This document shows, one piece after another, positions 12,655 through 23,448 of a stretch of DNA of 64,000 nt. The stretch is from Glandiceps talaboti (taxonomy: Eukaryota; Hemichordata; Enteropneusta; Spengelidae). The position numbers and the translations under genes were made by a program. Below the pieces are notes generated by a model. It ran no database searches. It saw only the letters and a program-made list of their open reading frames with translations, and was not told where the DNA came from. Where the stretch lies: contig NC_135552.1 in the NCBI RefSeq assembly GCF_964340395.1, positions 23,831,681 to 23,895,680 on the forward strand. Reading direction: 5' to 3'. Positions within the stretch are counted from its first letter, which is position 1, and every line of letters starts with the position of its first letter.

Positions 12655-13020
12655 CGGTTTCAGCAGGCCTAACCTTGTTAGCCAAACAATCGTTTCTGGT
12701 TGCTCACAGATTCGCAGAAACCCTACTTTTCTCCGAATTGTTGTTTTGTTCAACTTTTGACTCTTGTACGTACGTACAAGTCTTGCAAACGCGGATAATA
12801 AAATTTACTTATCGGAATGTTGCTAAATTCTAGTATGAAAATACGCGAACTCACACAGTAATTATCAGGCTGGTCTGTTACAAGTGCTTGGAATCTATGT
12901 TTCTATCGACGAGGGGAGACTCAGAGGAAAACTTTGAATTCGATCACAAGCTAAAAATAGAAGGGGCATTCCAAAATTAATTTATAAAGAAACGCATGCG
13001 CAAACGACACAACCCAATAA
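12655..13020 (-). promoter_or_regulatory. Putative 5' UTR exon and promoter of the DED gene
   Basis: A strong minus-strand donor (AAACCG/GTAAGT) ends a potential non-coding first exon at 12655, which would splice to the acceptor at 11763. Upstream, 12993-13003 holds an NRF1-like motif (TGCGCATGCG). CpG dinucleotides are visibly commoner across 12.6-13.5 kb than in the flanks, as in an unmethylated promoter. The transcription start itself is not resolved. Confidence 0.4.
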
Positions 13021-14308
13021 AACGGGATGACGATGAGATTCATCAGATAAAGATAGAGTTGAAATATACCTATTGTTTTGACTGCAGGCAATGAAAATAA
13101 ATGTAGTAACTATCATGGTTTAATAAAAATTACTCATGACCTTTAACCTACAGGTACACGTCACTCGTTATAAATTACAAATCATCTTGACCTCCAAAAA
13201 CAATTTTGGCCGCGCCTTGTTGTCACTCTCCAAGTGTCTATGTTTTTTACCCAGACCCATAACTTTCTTTTGCGTATTCGAGGAAAAAATAATAAAATCG
13301 CGAAAAATGTGGCCTCGCAAGAAATAGTCAATGCGGAAACTGGCAGAATTGATCTATAAGTAACACATTTTGGTATAATAATATTGCTTACAATATGACG
13401 ATATGATCATTAACGCTGCACGTTAACGCAACAAATTTTCAACACACACGACAACGTTGCAACTGGTAACCACGACAACACAAGTGAGTTCCGTTGAGGT
13501 GAAGGACGTCCCTAGCTAGTTATTACAGGTTATCTGTAAACAATAAATGCTTCGCTTTATAATATGGCTTCTTTTCGTTTGAGAGATGTCAGCCTGTGCA
13601 AAGCAATTTGCAAGAAAGAGAAAAACGTGTGCTTCCTACATCGACTAAAAATACGATATTTGCCCTGAATCGGTTAACCAAAATGTACACTGTAACATAC
13701 AACACACCACAGGCTAGGCATTGGACATGTTTCAAATGCTACAGCAGTGCAGTGTAACACTCGATGTACACCCTATCACGAGTGATTGATCAGCTGAGGA
13801 CAAACTGTCACCTTTTCTAACCTTGCAACTTTTCAGACAATATCTTCACATTTTACCATGGTTAAATATAGAATTTTCATTCGAACCGCCAGCATTGAAT
13901 ATTGAAAATTTTAAGTGTTGTACCCATTATTTTTGCACTCTGTAAGTATGTATGTATCTATCTATCATGTGTACGTGTACAGTGTATGCTTCATACTTGG
14001 ACATCTAACTTAGGGACAAACCATTCTATGGGGGGGGGGGTCGGAGGATTTGTATTATGCAGGACTGGGGCTTGAAATTAGCCATATTTGTTTACAAAGT
14101 TATCTTTGTCTATAGTTTACGTCTTCTTTACAAAATTAGTTTTTGTTTACTTTTCTTCTATTTGAAAATATCTTTTCCCTACAAGGTGCCATGCAATAAA
14201 GTGATGATTTGAAAATCTGGTGTGCTTTTGTCTAATTCGGATTTAACATATTTCTTGTAGCACACAAGTTACAGAATAACAATCGAGCAAAGGTTTCAAA
14301 AGGCATGG
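13021..14308. other. Intergenic between the DED and histone genes
   Basis: Relatively CpG-rich near 13.1-13.7 kb. A short frame of about 34 codons at 13564 and others have no support. A poly(G) run lies at about 14031-14040. No gene is called. Confidence 0.5.
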
Positions 14309-14323
14309 CATTCTCTTTTTGGA
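14309..14323 (-). promoter_or_regulatory. Histone downstream element (HDE)
   Basis: The purine-rich sequence CCAAAAAGAGAATG follows the histone stem-loop on the minus strand by about 10-12 bases, the position at which U7 snRNA pairs during histone pre-mRNA cleavage. Confidence 0.8.
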
Positions 14324-14332
14324 GGATGTGGT

Positions 14333-14348
14333 GGCCCTGAAAAGGGCC
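14333..14348 (-). terminator. Histone mRNA 3' stem-loop
   Basis: GGCCCTTTTCAGGGCC on the minus strand followed by ACCACA. It is a perfect 6-bp stem with a four-base loop and matches the SLBP-binding consensus of replication-dependent histone mRNAs. It lies about 30 nt past the stop codon. Confidence 0.97.
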
Positions 14349-14377
14349 GTTTGGTTTGTGTATGCCAGGCACACTTC

Positions 14378-14794
<417 letters not shown>

Positions 14795-14848
14795 CTATAC
14801 TTTGTAGAATTTACGAAAGTAATGTCTGTTACAAGTTCGGCAGATGAA

Positions 14849-14969
14849 TTTATACTATTTTGAAAAAGGCGCCAAATACAAAATGGTGCAATATTACTGG
14901 TCAACTAAGCACAAAGGCAACCTCATTCATTGGCTTTTATAGAAATTCCTTGAACTGAGCTCTGATTGG
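14849..14969 (-). promoter_or_regulatory. Histone H3 promoter: TATA, E2F and two CCAAT boxes
   Basis: Reading away from the start codon on the minus strand: a TATA box (GTATAAA, 14855-14849) about 60 bases upstream of ATG, an exact E2F consensus (TTTGGCGCC, 14876-14868) just behind it, then two CCAAT boxes at 14933-14929 and 14969-14965. This arrangement fits S-phase transcription (E2F, NF-Y). Confidence 0.8.
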
Positions 14970-14989
14970 TCAAGAATGCATATCTAATG

Positions 14990-15975
14990 AGACGTCAGGA
15001 TCCCTATGTATTTCACACCTCAGTCACACATATACCTACGTTATCATTTTTCTGACAAAATCAGAATTTGTATATAGTAATTGAATAAACATTGCATGTA
15101 GATTTATGTACCTCACAGGCACATCATATCAGAAAAGAGATTTTGCTAATTCCATGGTAACAGAGTTGAGCAAAAATATCATATTTTCTAATATTACAAT
15201 TCCATCACCCTCTAGCTCTAGCTACACAGAATGTAGTGACAGATAGCTTTGTGCTGAATTTCACTTCACACAAGTAACTACAGGTTGTAATGGTAACCAA
15301 ACTGACTGAAATTTGGTAATTCATATCTTCAAAAATATCACAAAATGGAACATTTACTGTTTGATTACCGGTATCCACAGCTACAGTAACTAAAATTATT
15401 CAAAATAATGTTAGCCTGAAAGATTCACAAAACAAGAGATTGATTGAATGGTACATTTCAAAACATTAGAAATATTTACCCCGGGTATTTACCATGGTAA
15501 CCGAAATACGTTGGTATGATAAAAACAACTATTACTGTATTTGTATGTTACACTGAACAGTCCGAATATACATGTATGATGTATGTATCATTGTATGCCC
15601 ATGGTAAGCCAGTGAGAGACCATAAAGTGATTAGTAATTAGCTGATGACAGTCGGCATATACTATATAGGAATGAAGAGACTTTCTTCCTTTAATACTAG
15701 TTTATGATCAATTGTTTGTCCAGTGTGATAATGTCCCAGAAGATAAGAGATAAAGCTAAATAAGCTTAGGGTGTTTTGATTTAGATAAGAGGAGAAGAAT
15801 GGACAAGGCGTCTTTATTTAGTCAATAAAGAGAGATACAGCTGAAAGAGAGAAAAGAAGACCCCGGGAAGTAGACAGGGAAAGCGAAAAAAAAGTTTTTA
15901 TATCACCACAAAACTCAATGAGTGAATTGATGAATATCACACACAAAATAAGTTATATTGCACCACAAAAATGAT
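14990..15975. other. Intergenic, nothing recognisable
   Basis: AT-rich unique sequence upstream of the histone promoter. No supported coding or structural feature. Confidence 0.5.
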
Positions 15976-16047
15976 CATTCAATCTATCAATCATCCAACC
16001 AACCAACCAACCAATCAATCAATCAGTAAATCAATCGATCAATCAAT
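15976..16047. repeat. Tetranucleotide-rich tract (CCAA/ATCA)n
   Basis: Interrupted runs of CAAC/CCAA and CAAT tetranucleotides. Confidence 0.8.
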
Positions 16048-16280
16048 TACATTCTCGCTGCCACCTGTGGTTCATGTCAACACGCCCCTCGTAAAGTGGC
16101 ATTACAAAGGACGTGTTGGCCTAGGGCTATGTTTGCGATATTTAAAGACTGGTCATTATATCAAATTTGACTTTTTTTTTCGCCCAAGCTAATAATAATT
16201 AAGCAAGTGTATAATATATAAATAAATCATAATTATATGAAACATTGTGGTCAGTTTCATGAGTTCACTGACCTTGCTGA

Positions 16281-16316
16281 TATAGACCATAGACAAATTC
16301 TTGTCTGTGTATAGAG
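16281..16316. mobile_element. Short palindromic insertion, CATAGAC family, diverged
   Basis: The insert 16288-16309 (CATAGACAA...TTGTCTGTG, 22 bp, 8 of 9 arm positions paired) lies between TATAGAC and TATAGAG, a 6-of-7 match. It shares the CATAGAC end and the 7-bp spacing with cleaner copies at 21649, 28859 and elsewhere. Confidence 0.5.
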
Positions 16317-16462
16317 ACACTGTGTGTGATAACTCGTCTGTAAGATCGCACAATCGCCATTGCATGCGCATGTTTACACTGTGTGCGTGTATGATTGCGT
16401 GTATGTCGTACGTGTATGTGATAATCCTTCTCCATGTGTGAGTTACGTAGTAGGAAATGTCA

Positions 16463-16579
16463 TTATGCAAATATTGAGGTCATTTAAGGTCACAGAACAG
16501 CGCAATCGTTCTGAATTTCATAGTGGAGAACTATCACCATGCACCACTATATAGCGGCAGGTAAGTACGTATATAAATA
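16463..16579 (+). promoter_or_regulatory. Putative promoter: octamer, DR4 element and TATA box
   Basis: An octamer ATGCAAAT (about 16465-16472) is followed by an exact direct repeat AGGTCA-TTTA-AGGTCA (16477-16492), the DR4 layout bound by nuclear-receptor/RXR heterodimers. About 80 bases further on is TATATAAATA (16570-16579). A strong donor CAG/GTAAGT sits at 16560. Surrounding CpG is raised. The only plus-strand gene downstream is the BTB-kelch gene at 19663, whose start codon is preceded by an acceptor-like TTTACTCTAG, so a 5' UTR intron is plausible. Assignment is inferred. Confidence 0.35.
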
Positions 16580-17125
16580 CCCATATCGGTTTCGTCAATT
16601 TGTGATGCTGGCATTTGCAATGTTTGGGCTTTTTGTGTGTTTCTGATGTGTAGAAAGGTTCAAATTTCGGTATGTCGACACATTATTTTTAAAAACCTGA
16701 ACCCGGATACAAGTATGTAGGCCTAGCCTATGCCATGGTTTAAAACAAACATTTGTTTACCTTGCGTCGTCAAAGCTATTCTATTGCGTGTTACGTACTG
16801 ATATCAATATTCTTGTCTGAGGTGTACAGATTGTCACAAGTGTCCAAACCCAGTAATTCACCATTTTAATACAGGCGTATTCTTTTTTCAGTGTCTCAGA
16901 GTATAAGCTCATAAAATCATTATACATGGTTGTAAATACAATGGGTCGAGCACTGCAACTCACGACTGTCATAGTCACGAGGCAAAAACCAAAGTATGAT
17001 ACATGTATGTACATACTGTACTGTCAAACTCTAACCACCGCTACTCCCGCTGTGTAGCTAGGTAAACACATTGATTCACATACAGCTAAAATAGGCCTGT
17101 GGTTTTACTTTTTAAGTCTGTCTGC

Positions 17126-17127
<2 letters not shown>

Positions 17128-17160
<33 letters not shown>
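17128..17160. repeat. (GT)n microsatellite
   Basis: About 16 GT repeats. Confidence 0.95.
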
Positions 17161-17415
17161 GCATCGTAACTATAAACAGTTGTTATATATCATCATACGA
17201 TAGATTATATGTCCTGTGTTTGAAAATGTAAGATTAATATATGATATCAAATATGCCAAAGAAGTGTAAATAGAGTAAAGTGACAATACCAATGAAATAT
17301 TTATCACTTAATACACGTCACAGTTCGTCACGTAACTGCTTCAGTTGCATGCATCATTACCAGTTAATAGTTAATACGCAATCATCGGACACCATTCCAG
17401 AGAACTAGAAATACA

Positions 17416-17876
17416 TAAGGGGCGACATCAATAGTTCAATGTAGGATTTAAAAAAATCATATTTTTTTAGTTAGGCCTCAGACCCCCCCCCCCCCCCTAA
17501 TAAATTGGCCGAAATTGAAAATGTTTCGGACAGCACAATCAATTTCAAATCAGCTTGTAGTATGTAGTGCTATGAATACAAAGGGGTGTATGTAGTTAAG
17601 AAAAAATCATTCTTTTCGTATTGACACTTTACTTTATTTTATTCTAGTGCCATGCATTTACTCTTTTACTATTTCTCAATTTGACATTTTTTTTTAAAAT
17701 ATTGCATTTAGGAGTACAAACAGATCCTTTGAAAGTAAAATTGATTTTGTAGGATGAGAACTAAAATGGCTCAACCACCCCACCCCACCCCACCCCACCC
17801 CACCCACCACACCCCCCCCCCCCCCAAAGTAAAAGATTTTTTTAATCCTACATTGATTTATTGATGTCGCCCCTAA
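17416..17876. mobile_element. PIF/Harbinger-like MITE with TAA target duplication
   Basis: Element 17419-17873 (455 bp) has inverted repeats of about 40 bp. The left arm begins GGGGCGACATCAATA and then reads TCAATGTAGGATT and AAAAAAATC. The right arm is the same sequence inverted, with two mismatches and one indel. TAA flanks both sides (17416-17418, 17874-17876); a 3-bp TWA duplication and G-rich ends are typical of PIF/Harbinger. The interior holds a C run (17484-17498), a CACCC tandem tract (17775-17810) and another C run (about 17812-17825), but no transposase. Confidence 0.75.
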
Positions 17877-17909
17877 TTGAACCATGGGCCGTTTTATCGT
17901 ACGTTCCAC

Positions 17910-19020
17910 AAGAAACTACTGGTTAAAGTGTAAGTAGATGCTACGAAAAGCCATTAATTGTTACAGTATCACAATACTGACCGAAAGTGAAACTTTATCA
18001 GGGTAAGCATCCACCAGGTTTTTGCCACTATTAAAATTATCTTCCAATGTTAACGTTATTGTTGTTTCAGACAATGCCGTAAGTTGCTTTCATATATTCA
18101 GATATTGAAATCTAGCGTTGATGTTTTGTTTGTCTTTTAATCGACATTTTTGCTAGTACTGGCTGTAGTCAGAATAACGGTGATACAACATGTGGTTTGA
18201 TTAAAGTTCCAATATCTATGCCCCGTTTAGGATATCAATGCCGAATGAAACTGTGCGAAGATTGAATAAAATACCACTTTGCAGTGAATATCTCGAGCGT
18301 TGGTAGCCCGAAACGTATACATGTTGTCTTGTTCTACATTATCAAATTAAAGGAAATGTTATACACGGTAAGTAAAGTTTACAGGTTGTGTGTTCGGATG
18401 CTTTGATCGAGGTAATTATTTTAATGGCGTGATTCATCTGTTTGACATGCATGTACGTGTCTGTACACTGTCTCCCATTCTCTGTGACAAAATAAATCAA
18501 TATTCTAATGATAGACACCATATACGCTCTCATGGATGAAATCACCATAAATTGATCGCGCAGTTCCTCTTTTAAATTTGGTGACGTCACAGTACATAGT
18601 GTTTCATTTTGGCTGACATATTTTAGTTGACACATGTTTGTTGACATCACATGACATTTCATGTTCTTATAGTCGTTACGCGTTTTATCATTCTCATCAG
18701 AAAATTACAAATTTGTACAGTAACTCTGAAATGATTGGGAATTTCCAATTGTTATAAGAGATAAATTTATTTTTGCATTCATGCCAATTACGGTTAAGGT
18801 GTGGGTGGCTTTATATATATGTGTTCTTTATGTAATAAATCACCATGAAAGCTGCGTATTGATCGCGTTACAGAGCACTGAGTGTATTTTCAGTTGTTGT
18901 TTACATGTAAACGTGCTTATATCATTGCTTCGCAACAACCACCATACAGTTCTTTTCGGAGAAGCTTGCCATGCTATCAAGATCAGTGATGATCACAAGC
19001 TTTCATGTTGAGATAGACGC
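17910..19020. other. Intergenic upstream of the kelch gene, nothing recognisable
   Basis: No supported gene. A 106-residue frame on the minus strand (18342-18662) shows no domain and has no promoter or splice context. Confidence 0.4.
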
Positions 19021-19027
19021 AAAACAG

Positions 19028-19028
<1 letters not shown>

Positions 19029-19061
<33 letters not shown>
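19029..19061. repeat. (AC)n microsatellite
   Basis: About 16 AC repeats, 0.6 kb upstream of the BTB-kelch start codon. Confidence 0.95.
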
Positions 19062-19063
<2 letters not shown>

Positions 19064-19662
19064 GTGGGTGGACTCTTTATTTAGTTAATGTCAGTATAAT
19101 TACTCCAAGGTTAATGATACATGTATATTAACTGATCGTGCATTGTTATAAAGCTTTCAAATTTTTATCAGAGTTGTGTCCCAAGACTGACTGCCGTTCA
19201 ATTTAACTACTTTCAATATTAGCAGAGCAATGTATACAATGCACAATCCGAGGTTTTAGCAAAGGGAAAAGGACGAATAATCAATTTGGTCTTATAATAT
19301 TATTTTCTGTATATTTTTCTAATAAAGTTTTAATTATTGTTTCCTCTCACTGTTTTTTTCCTATTCCCTACCTGTTATCAATGTCTTATCAGAGTTTATC
19401 AGCTTTACATTAATTAGTAGCTTGCTAATCCGAGAACAAACTCACTGGTTATTTGCCCACTTACTAGTAACGTATGAAGTCAGTGAGTGTGAACATCCAA
19501 AACTTTATTTGAAATGTAGAGAAAATAATATTATAATTCTGAAAAATCGAGCGAACAAAACTGATTATTTGTCCTTTACCCTGTGGTTTTAGAACAATCT
19601 TGCCCGGTAAATTTGATCTAGTTATGCAAGTCTGTCATGTATTTACTCTAGATTGAAATAAA

Positions 19663-21456
19663 ATGTCAAGATCGGCTAAGAACCATACGTCATCATCAGA
19701 AAGACCGGTGAAGAATAGGAAAGTCGACCACAATAGACCAAGCCTCAACCAAGACTTTCAAAGGAGAGACTTTTTGTCTTCAGTATGGACGGAAATGAAT
19801 GCCTACCGTAAAGAAGCACAGTTTACTGATGTGGTTTTGATGGTTGGAGGAAGAGAGTTTCCATGCCATAAGATAGTTTTAGTGAGTGGCAGTGATTACT
19901 TTAAGGGGATGTTCTCGCCAGGAATGGTTGAACACCAAAGAGGTAAAGTTTCCATATCTGGAATAGAAGTTCAAGCCATGGCAGTATTACTGGATTACTT
20001 GTACACTGGTAATGTCAGCATCACTAACATGAACGTCCAGGCGTTATTAGAAACTGCTAATCTGTTACTCGTCTGTTCACTGAAAGATAGCTGTATAGAG
20101 TTCATGCTTGACCACATTGATGCATCCAACTGTCTTGGAATTTGGCAGATTCTAGACTCTCTCGGCCTACGAGAATATGAACGTGCAAGGAACTATGCTT
20201 TAGAATATTTCCAACTCGTCAGTTGCTACGATGAATTTCTTGAGTTGACCAAAGACAAACTCATCGAGCTTCTTCTCAACGATGGCCTTTGCGTTGACAG
20301 AGAGCAATTTCTTTATGATGCTGTGATGAAATGGTTTCAGCATGACAAAGAATTCAGGACATGTCATCTTGCCGATGTATTAGACCTTGTTAAAATTGAA
20401 TCGATGGAGTCCGACTATCTTTTGGAACGGATCGAAAAGGATGTATCACCCATAAACTGGGAGCTATCCATTAGCATAATGGACAAAGTGATTGCTGGAG
20501 AAGTGTGCGATAAACGAAAGTCTAGCGTCATAGCCATCGTTGGAGGGTCACCTGGACCTGGACAAGGACAGTCAAACCGGTACCAATCGTATTTAAATGA
20601 CAAGAGTATTTACTTCTTTGATCCAGTGAACATTACTTGGACTCATCTGGCTCAGGCTCAGCAGTTTGATATAGACGATGACGTCATATTGTCAGATAAC
20701 AGAATCATCGTTCCTCGCGGCAGAAGGCTAACTGCGTTCGATCTCGATAGCAAAACTTGGAGTGACTTGCCAATCTGTGGACTGGTAGGAGACTGCTTTG
20801 CAAGTTACTACATTAAATGGACTATTTACCGAGGGAAACTGTACATCTTGGGAGGGGATGAAGATGGATTTTTCCTCGAAGAATATGATGAGATCGATAA
20901 CTTGAGCCAAGAAAGGTTTCTGTGCTATGACTTGTCTACCAAAGCCCTCATACCTGTAACATCACCTGCTAAGTGTGTGATTATCAACGCTTCCGTTTTA
21001 TTTCGGAACAAGCTGTACATCTTTGGGTATGAAGGCTCAAGGAACAAACCACGTTCGGTGATGCAATGTTATGACATAAAAACCAACGTATGGGCTGAAC
21101 CTGTTGAAATTCCGAATGACGTACCTGTAACGGATGTCAAGGCAGTTGTCTTGGACAGATACGTGTATGTATTTCAGAATGCAACCAGACTGTACATCTA
21201 CGATCCCATAGATGGTGAATGGTTGTCGTCGATTTCAGGAGCTGAGAGTCACCGAGGTTTCATCAGCTGTGGTGCTACTGTGTGTAACTGCAAGTTGTTC
21301 ATTATGGGAGGATACATTGAAGATACAGGTATCCACACTGATCAGATCTACTGTTATGACCCATCCGAAGAGACCGTGAGAGAAGTTGGGAAGTTGAAAC
21401 AGCCGATGGCATCACCCAAGTGTGTAACAATAAGTAAACCTCCATGGTACAGATGA
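19663..21456 (+). CDS. BTB-BACK-kelch (KLHL-family) protein, intronless, 597 aa
   Basis: One uninterrupted 597-codon frame; the start ATG sits in AAAATGT with a stop-rich leader. Domains in order: a basic, serine-rich N-terminus (1-35); BTB/POZ (about 45-150, with TDVVLMVGGREFPCHKIVL and LLDYLYTG); BACK (about 155-260, with NCLGIWQILDSLGL and FLYDAVMKWF); then kelch blades from about 288 to the end. Double-glycine turns are visible at IVGG (292-295), ILGG (395-398) and IMGG (547-550), and degenerate ones elsewhere (IFGY 453-456), so roughly five or six blades. KLHL proteins bind cullin-3 through BTB/BACK and hold ubiquitination substrates with the kelch propeller. I cannot assign an ortholog number; the degenerate blades suggest a lineage-specific paralog. 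Lack of introns is common in invertebrate KLHL expansions and may reflect retroposition. A first AATAAA follows at 22043. Confidence 0.93.
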   Translation: MSRSAKNHTSSSERPVKNRKVDHNRPSLNQDFQRRDFLSSVWTEMNAYRKEAQFTDVVLMVGGREFPCHKIVLVSGSDYFKGMFSPGMVEHQRGKVSISGIEVQAMAVLLDYLYTGNVSITNMNVQALLETANLLLVCSLKDSCIEFMLDHIDASNCLGIWQILDSLGLREYERARNYALEYFQLVSCYDEFLELTKDKLIELLLNDGLCVDREQFLYDAVMKWFQHDKEFRTCHLADVLDLVKIESMESDYLLERIEKDVSPINWELSISIMDKVIAGEVCDKRKSSVIAIVGGSPGPGQGQSNRYQSYLNDKSIYFFDPVNITWTHLAQAQQFDIDDDVILSDNRIIVPRGRRLTAFDLDSKTWSDLPICGLVGDCFASYYIKWTIYRGKLYILGGDEDGFFLEEYDEIDNLSQERFLCYDLSTKALIPVTSPAKCVIINASVLFRNKLYIFGYEGSRNKPRSVMQCYDIKTNVWAEPVEIPNDVPVTDVKAVVLDRYVYVFQNATRLYIYDPIDGEWLSSISGAESHRGFISCGATVCNCKLFIMGGYIEDTGIHTDQIYCYDPSEETVREVGKLKQPMASPKCVTISKPPWYR

Positions 21457-21460
21457 TTGA

Positions 21461-21489
21461 GTTGATCTATGATGGGAACCATGATCAAC
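21461..21489 (+). other. Hairpin just after the kelch stop codon
   Basis: Five bases after the stop, GTTGATCTATGATGG pairs with CCATGATCAAC across three bases (one bulge region). It lies in the presumed 3' UTR. Function unknown; it may be a chance structure. Confidence 0.4.
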
Positions 21490-21641
21490 CAGACACGTTT
21501 ATTGGCCATGCATTAGGCCTATACAGCTGCCTGGTGACCATCTGATGATGAACCTTCCGCCTATACATCATAAAATTAACGTGATGTGAAGGGTCATACA
21601 CGTACCCAATCAACATTTCGTCACCGTGTCGTTTATTACAT

Positions 21642-21693
21642 GTTGAATCATAGACCCTCCACCCACCTCTGGGTGGAGGGTCTATGGTTGAAT
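21642..21693. mobile_element. Short palindromic insertion, CATAGACCC family, perfect copy
   Basis: A 38-bp insert (21649-21686) with two perfectly complementary 17-bp arms (CATAGACCCTCCACCCA and its inverse) around a four-base spacer CCTC. It is flanked by an exact 7-bp direct repeat GTTGAAT (21642-21648 and 21687-21693). This is the type copy of the family. Confidence 0.85.
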
Positions 21694-23194
21694 TTACTAG
21701 TAACATACCGATATCAACAAGAAACCAAGCAAACTGAAGTTATTCATAAGTACACGAATTCAAAACTGATGATATAATCCCGATACAAGTTAAATTTCGA
21801 ACCTAGTTTGTTTATTTGTGTATTTAAATACTTCAACGTTCATGACAATAACTTTCGTATGTTTACAGTGACCCAGCGATACGTTTGATGCATATTTTTT
21901 AAGGGAATTGTTTTCCCAGACGATAATGTTTAGATGTTGTGTTTCATTTGACTTGAAATATTATTTGGAACGTCTGCTGGTATCGATTTTTTTTTCAAGG
22001 ATAGTATTATATTATCGGCAATGAGACAGCAACACCAGATGTAATAAATATTAACACAACCATGTAATAATGTTGTTGTAAATCAAAATACTTGCTAACT
22101 TTTAAACTTGAAGATGTCCACAAAGTACGTGATAGTAGTACAAAATATTTAAATACAAAGTGTTAGTTTCGCAGTTGCCATATTGCCTGCCAATGACATT
22201 TTATTTGTTGGGTGACGTTTGTTGCTGGAGATAATGAACCAACACCTTGTGAAAAGAAGACAGTCTGCAACTTCGATTCTAACTGTGTCCGTGTTATCTA
22301 AACACATTTATGCAAATTATATGTCGATACACGATTTTTTTGGATCCACACCGTTAGTTAGATGGAGATATTTACAATACAATTTCAATCGTGTAATACA
22401 GTGTGGTACCTATATAGTAGCTGAATTACAGTTTTATTTCTTCAAGACCTGTGTAAGTAAGAAAAGAAAAGAAATGTATATTTTGGTACAACGTTGACAC
22501 TTTATGTTAATTTGATACCAACAAGAACTTCATTTTTTTTATGCAAAGCAAACTTGTTTGCATCAAGTAAACAAAATATAGTTGTTCAAATGATGAATGT
22601 GTAGTGTTTCTATTTTTATTGTTTTTAAATATTTGGTGTTGTAATGATGGCTGTTATTTGGTTTTGTTAATTTCGACGAAGAAGACTCTTCTTTTTTCTT
22701 GTGACTACTTGTTTCCCTCCAAGAATTAGTTTAATTGCCTCAATAGTCAGTAGAGGGGATCAGCCCTTTTAGTTCGCCGCATCGTCATGAAAGGTAAGGG
22801 AGCTTAGTGATCGTTGTTTTATTTCTGATGCTGAGAGGGGACAGGCAGTCCATATTTGGCCTGTTAATCTACCCTGCTGGTATCTGTCTATGCACTAGCA
22901 ATCCCGGACTTAATAAGTTCGCCCTCCCATTAGATGACCATTGACAGGGGGGGGGGGGGGCTATTTTCTTGTTTTCTTTCCAATGGTATTTATTTTTTCA
23001 ACTGCAAGTGATAAAATTGACATGAAAATTTGAATTCTTACAGACAAATATAAAATTGTACGTTACATGCCGCTGGTCCCATGTAGGCGTACCAGACCTT
23101 GTCCCGGTCACACTATCGATTTGCCAAATATTTTTATGTAGGGAATTAAGAAAGCGGAACGTAGTGCTAAACCAAACAAAGCGAATTTTTGGTT
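21694..23194. other. Kelch-gene 3' flank and intergenic
   Basis: AT-rich. It contains a candidate poly(A) signal AATAAA at 22043-22048 and a G run at about 22948-22962. No further gene is supported. Confidence 0.5.
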
Positions 23195-23448
23195 CCCTGC
23201 ACCACAGGGGCGTGTAATATTTCATAGATGGTTGTTTTCCAGGTTTACAGACTAAATATAACAACATTTTTATTAATATATATTCCTACATGTAAGGGGA
23301 AGAGACAAGTCCATAATAATTCTTCGTAATATAGAGATTGATACATTTGTAGCAGCAAGATTCGTACGATATTTTCCTAAGAAAACGACATTCTAAGCAA
23401 TAAGAAAACAACAATCTATGAAATATTACACGCCCCTGTGCCCTGCAC
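23195..23448. mobile_element. 238-bp MITE with 8-bp target duplication (hAT-like)
   Basis: Element 23203-23440 has 37-bp inverted repeats matching at 36 positions, starting CACAGGGGCGTGTAATATTT and continuing into TCATAGATG. It is flanked by an exact 8-bp duplication CCCTGCAC (23195-23202 and 23441-23448). The duplication length and CA..GGGGCG-type end fit hAT; a P-superfamily element with an 8-bp duplication is the alternative. No transposase inside. The near-identical arms suggest a fairly recent insertion. Confidence 0.85.

Noticed and set aside
18342-18662. 106-codon minus-strand frame
   Set aside because: No domain, no splice or promoter context, ordinary AT-rich base composition; length is within chance for this much DNA.
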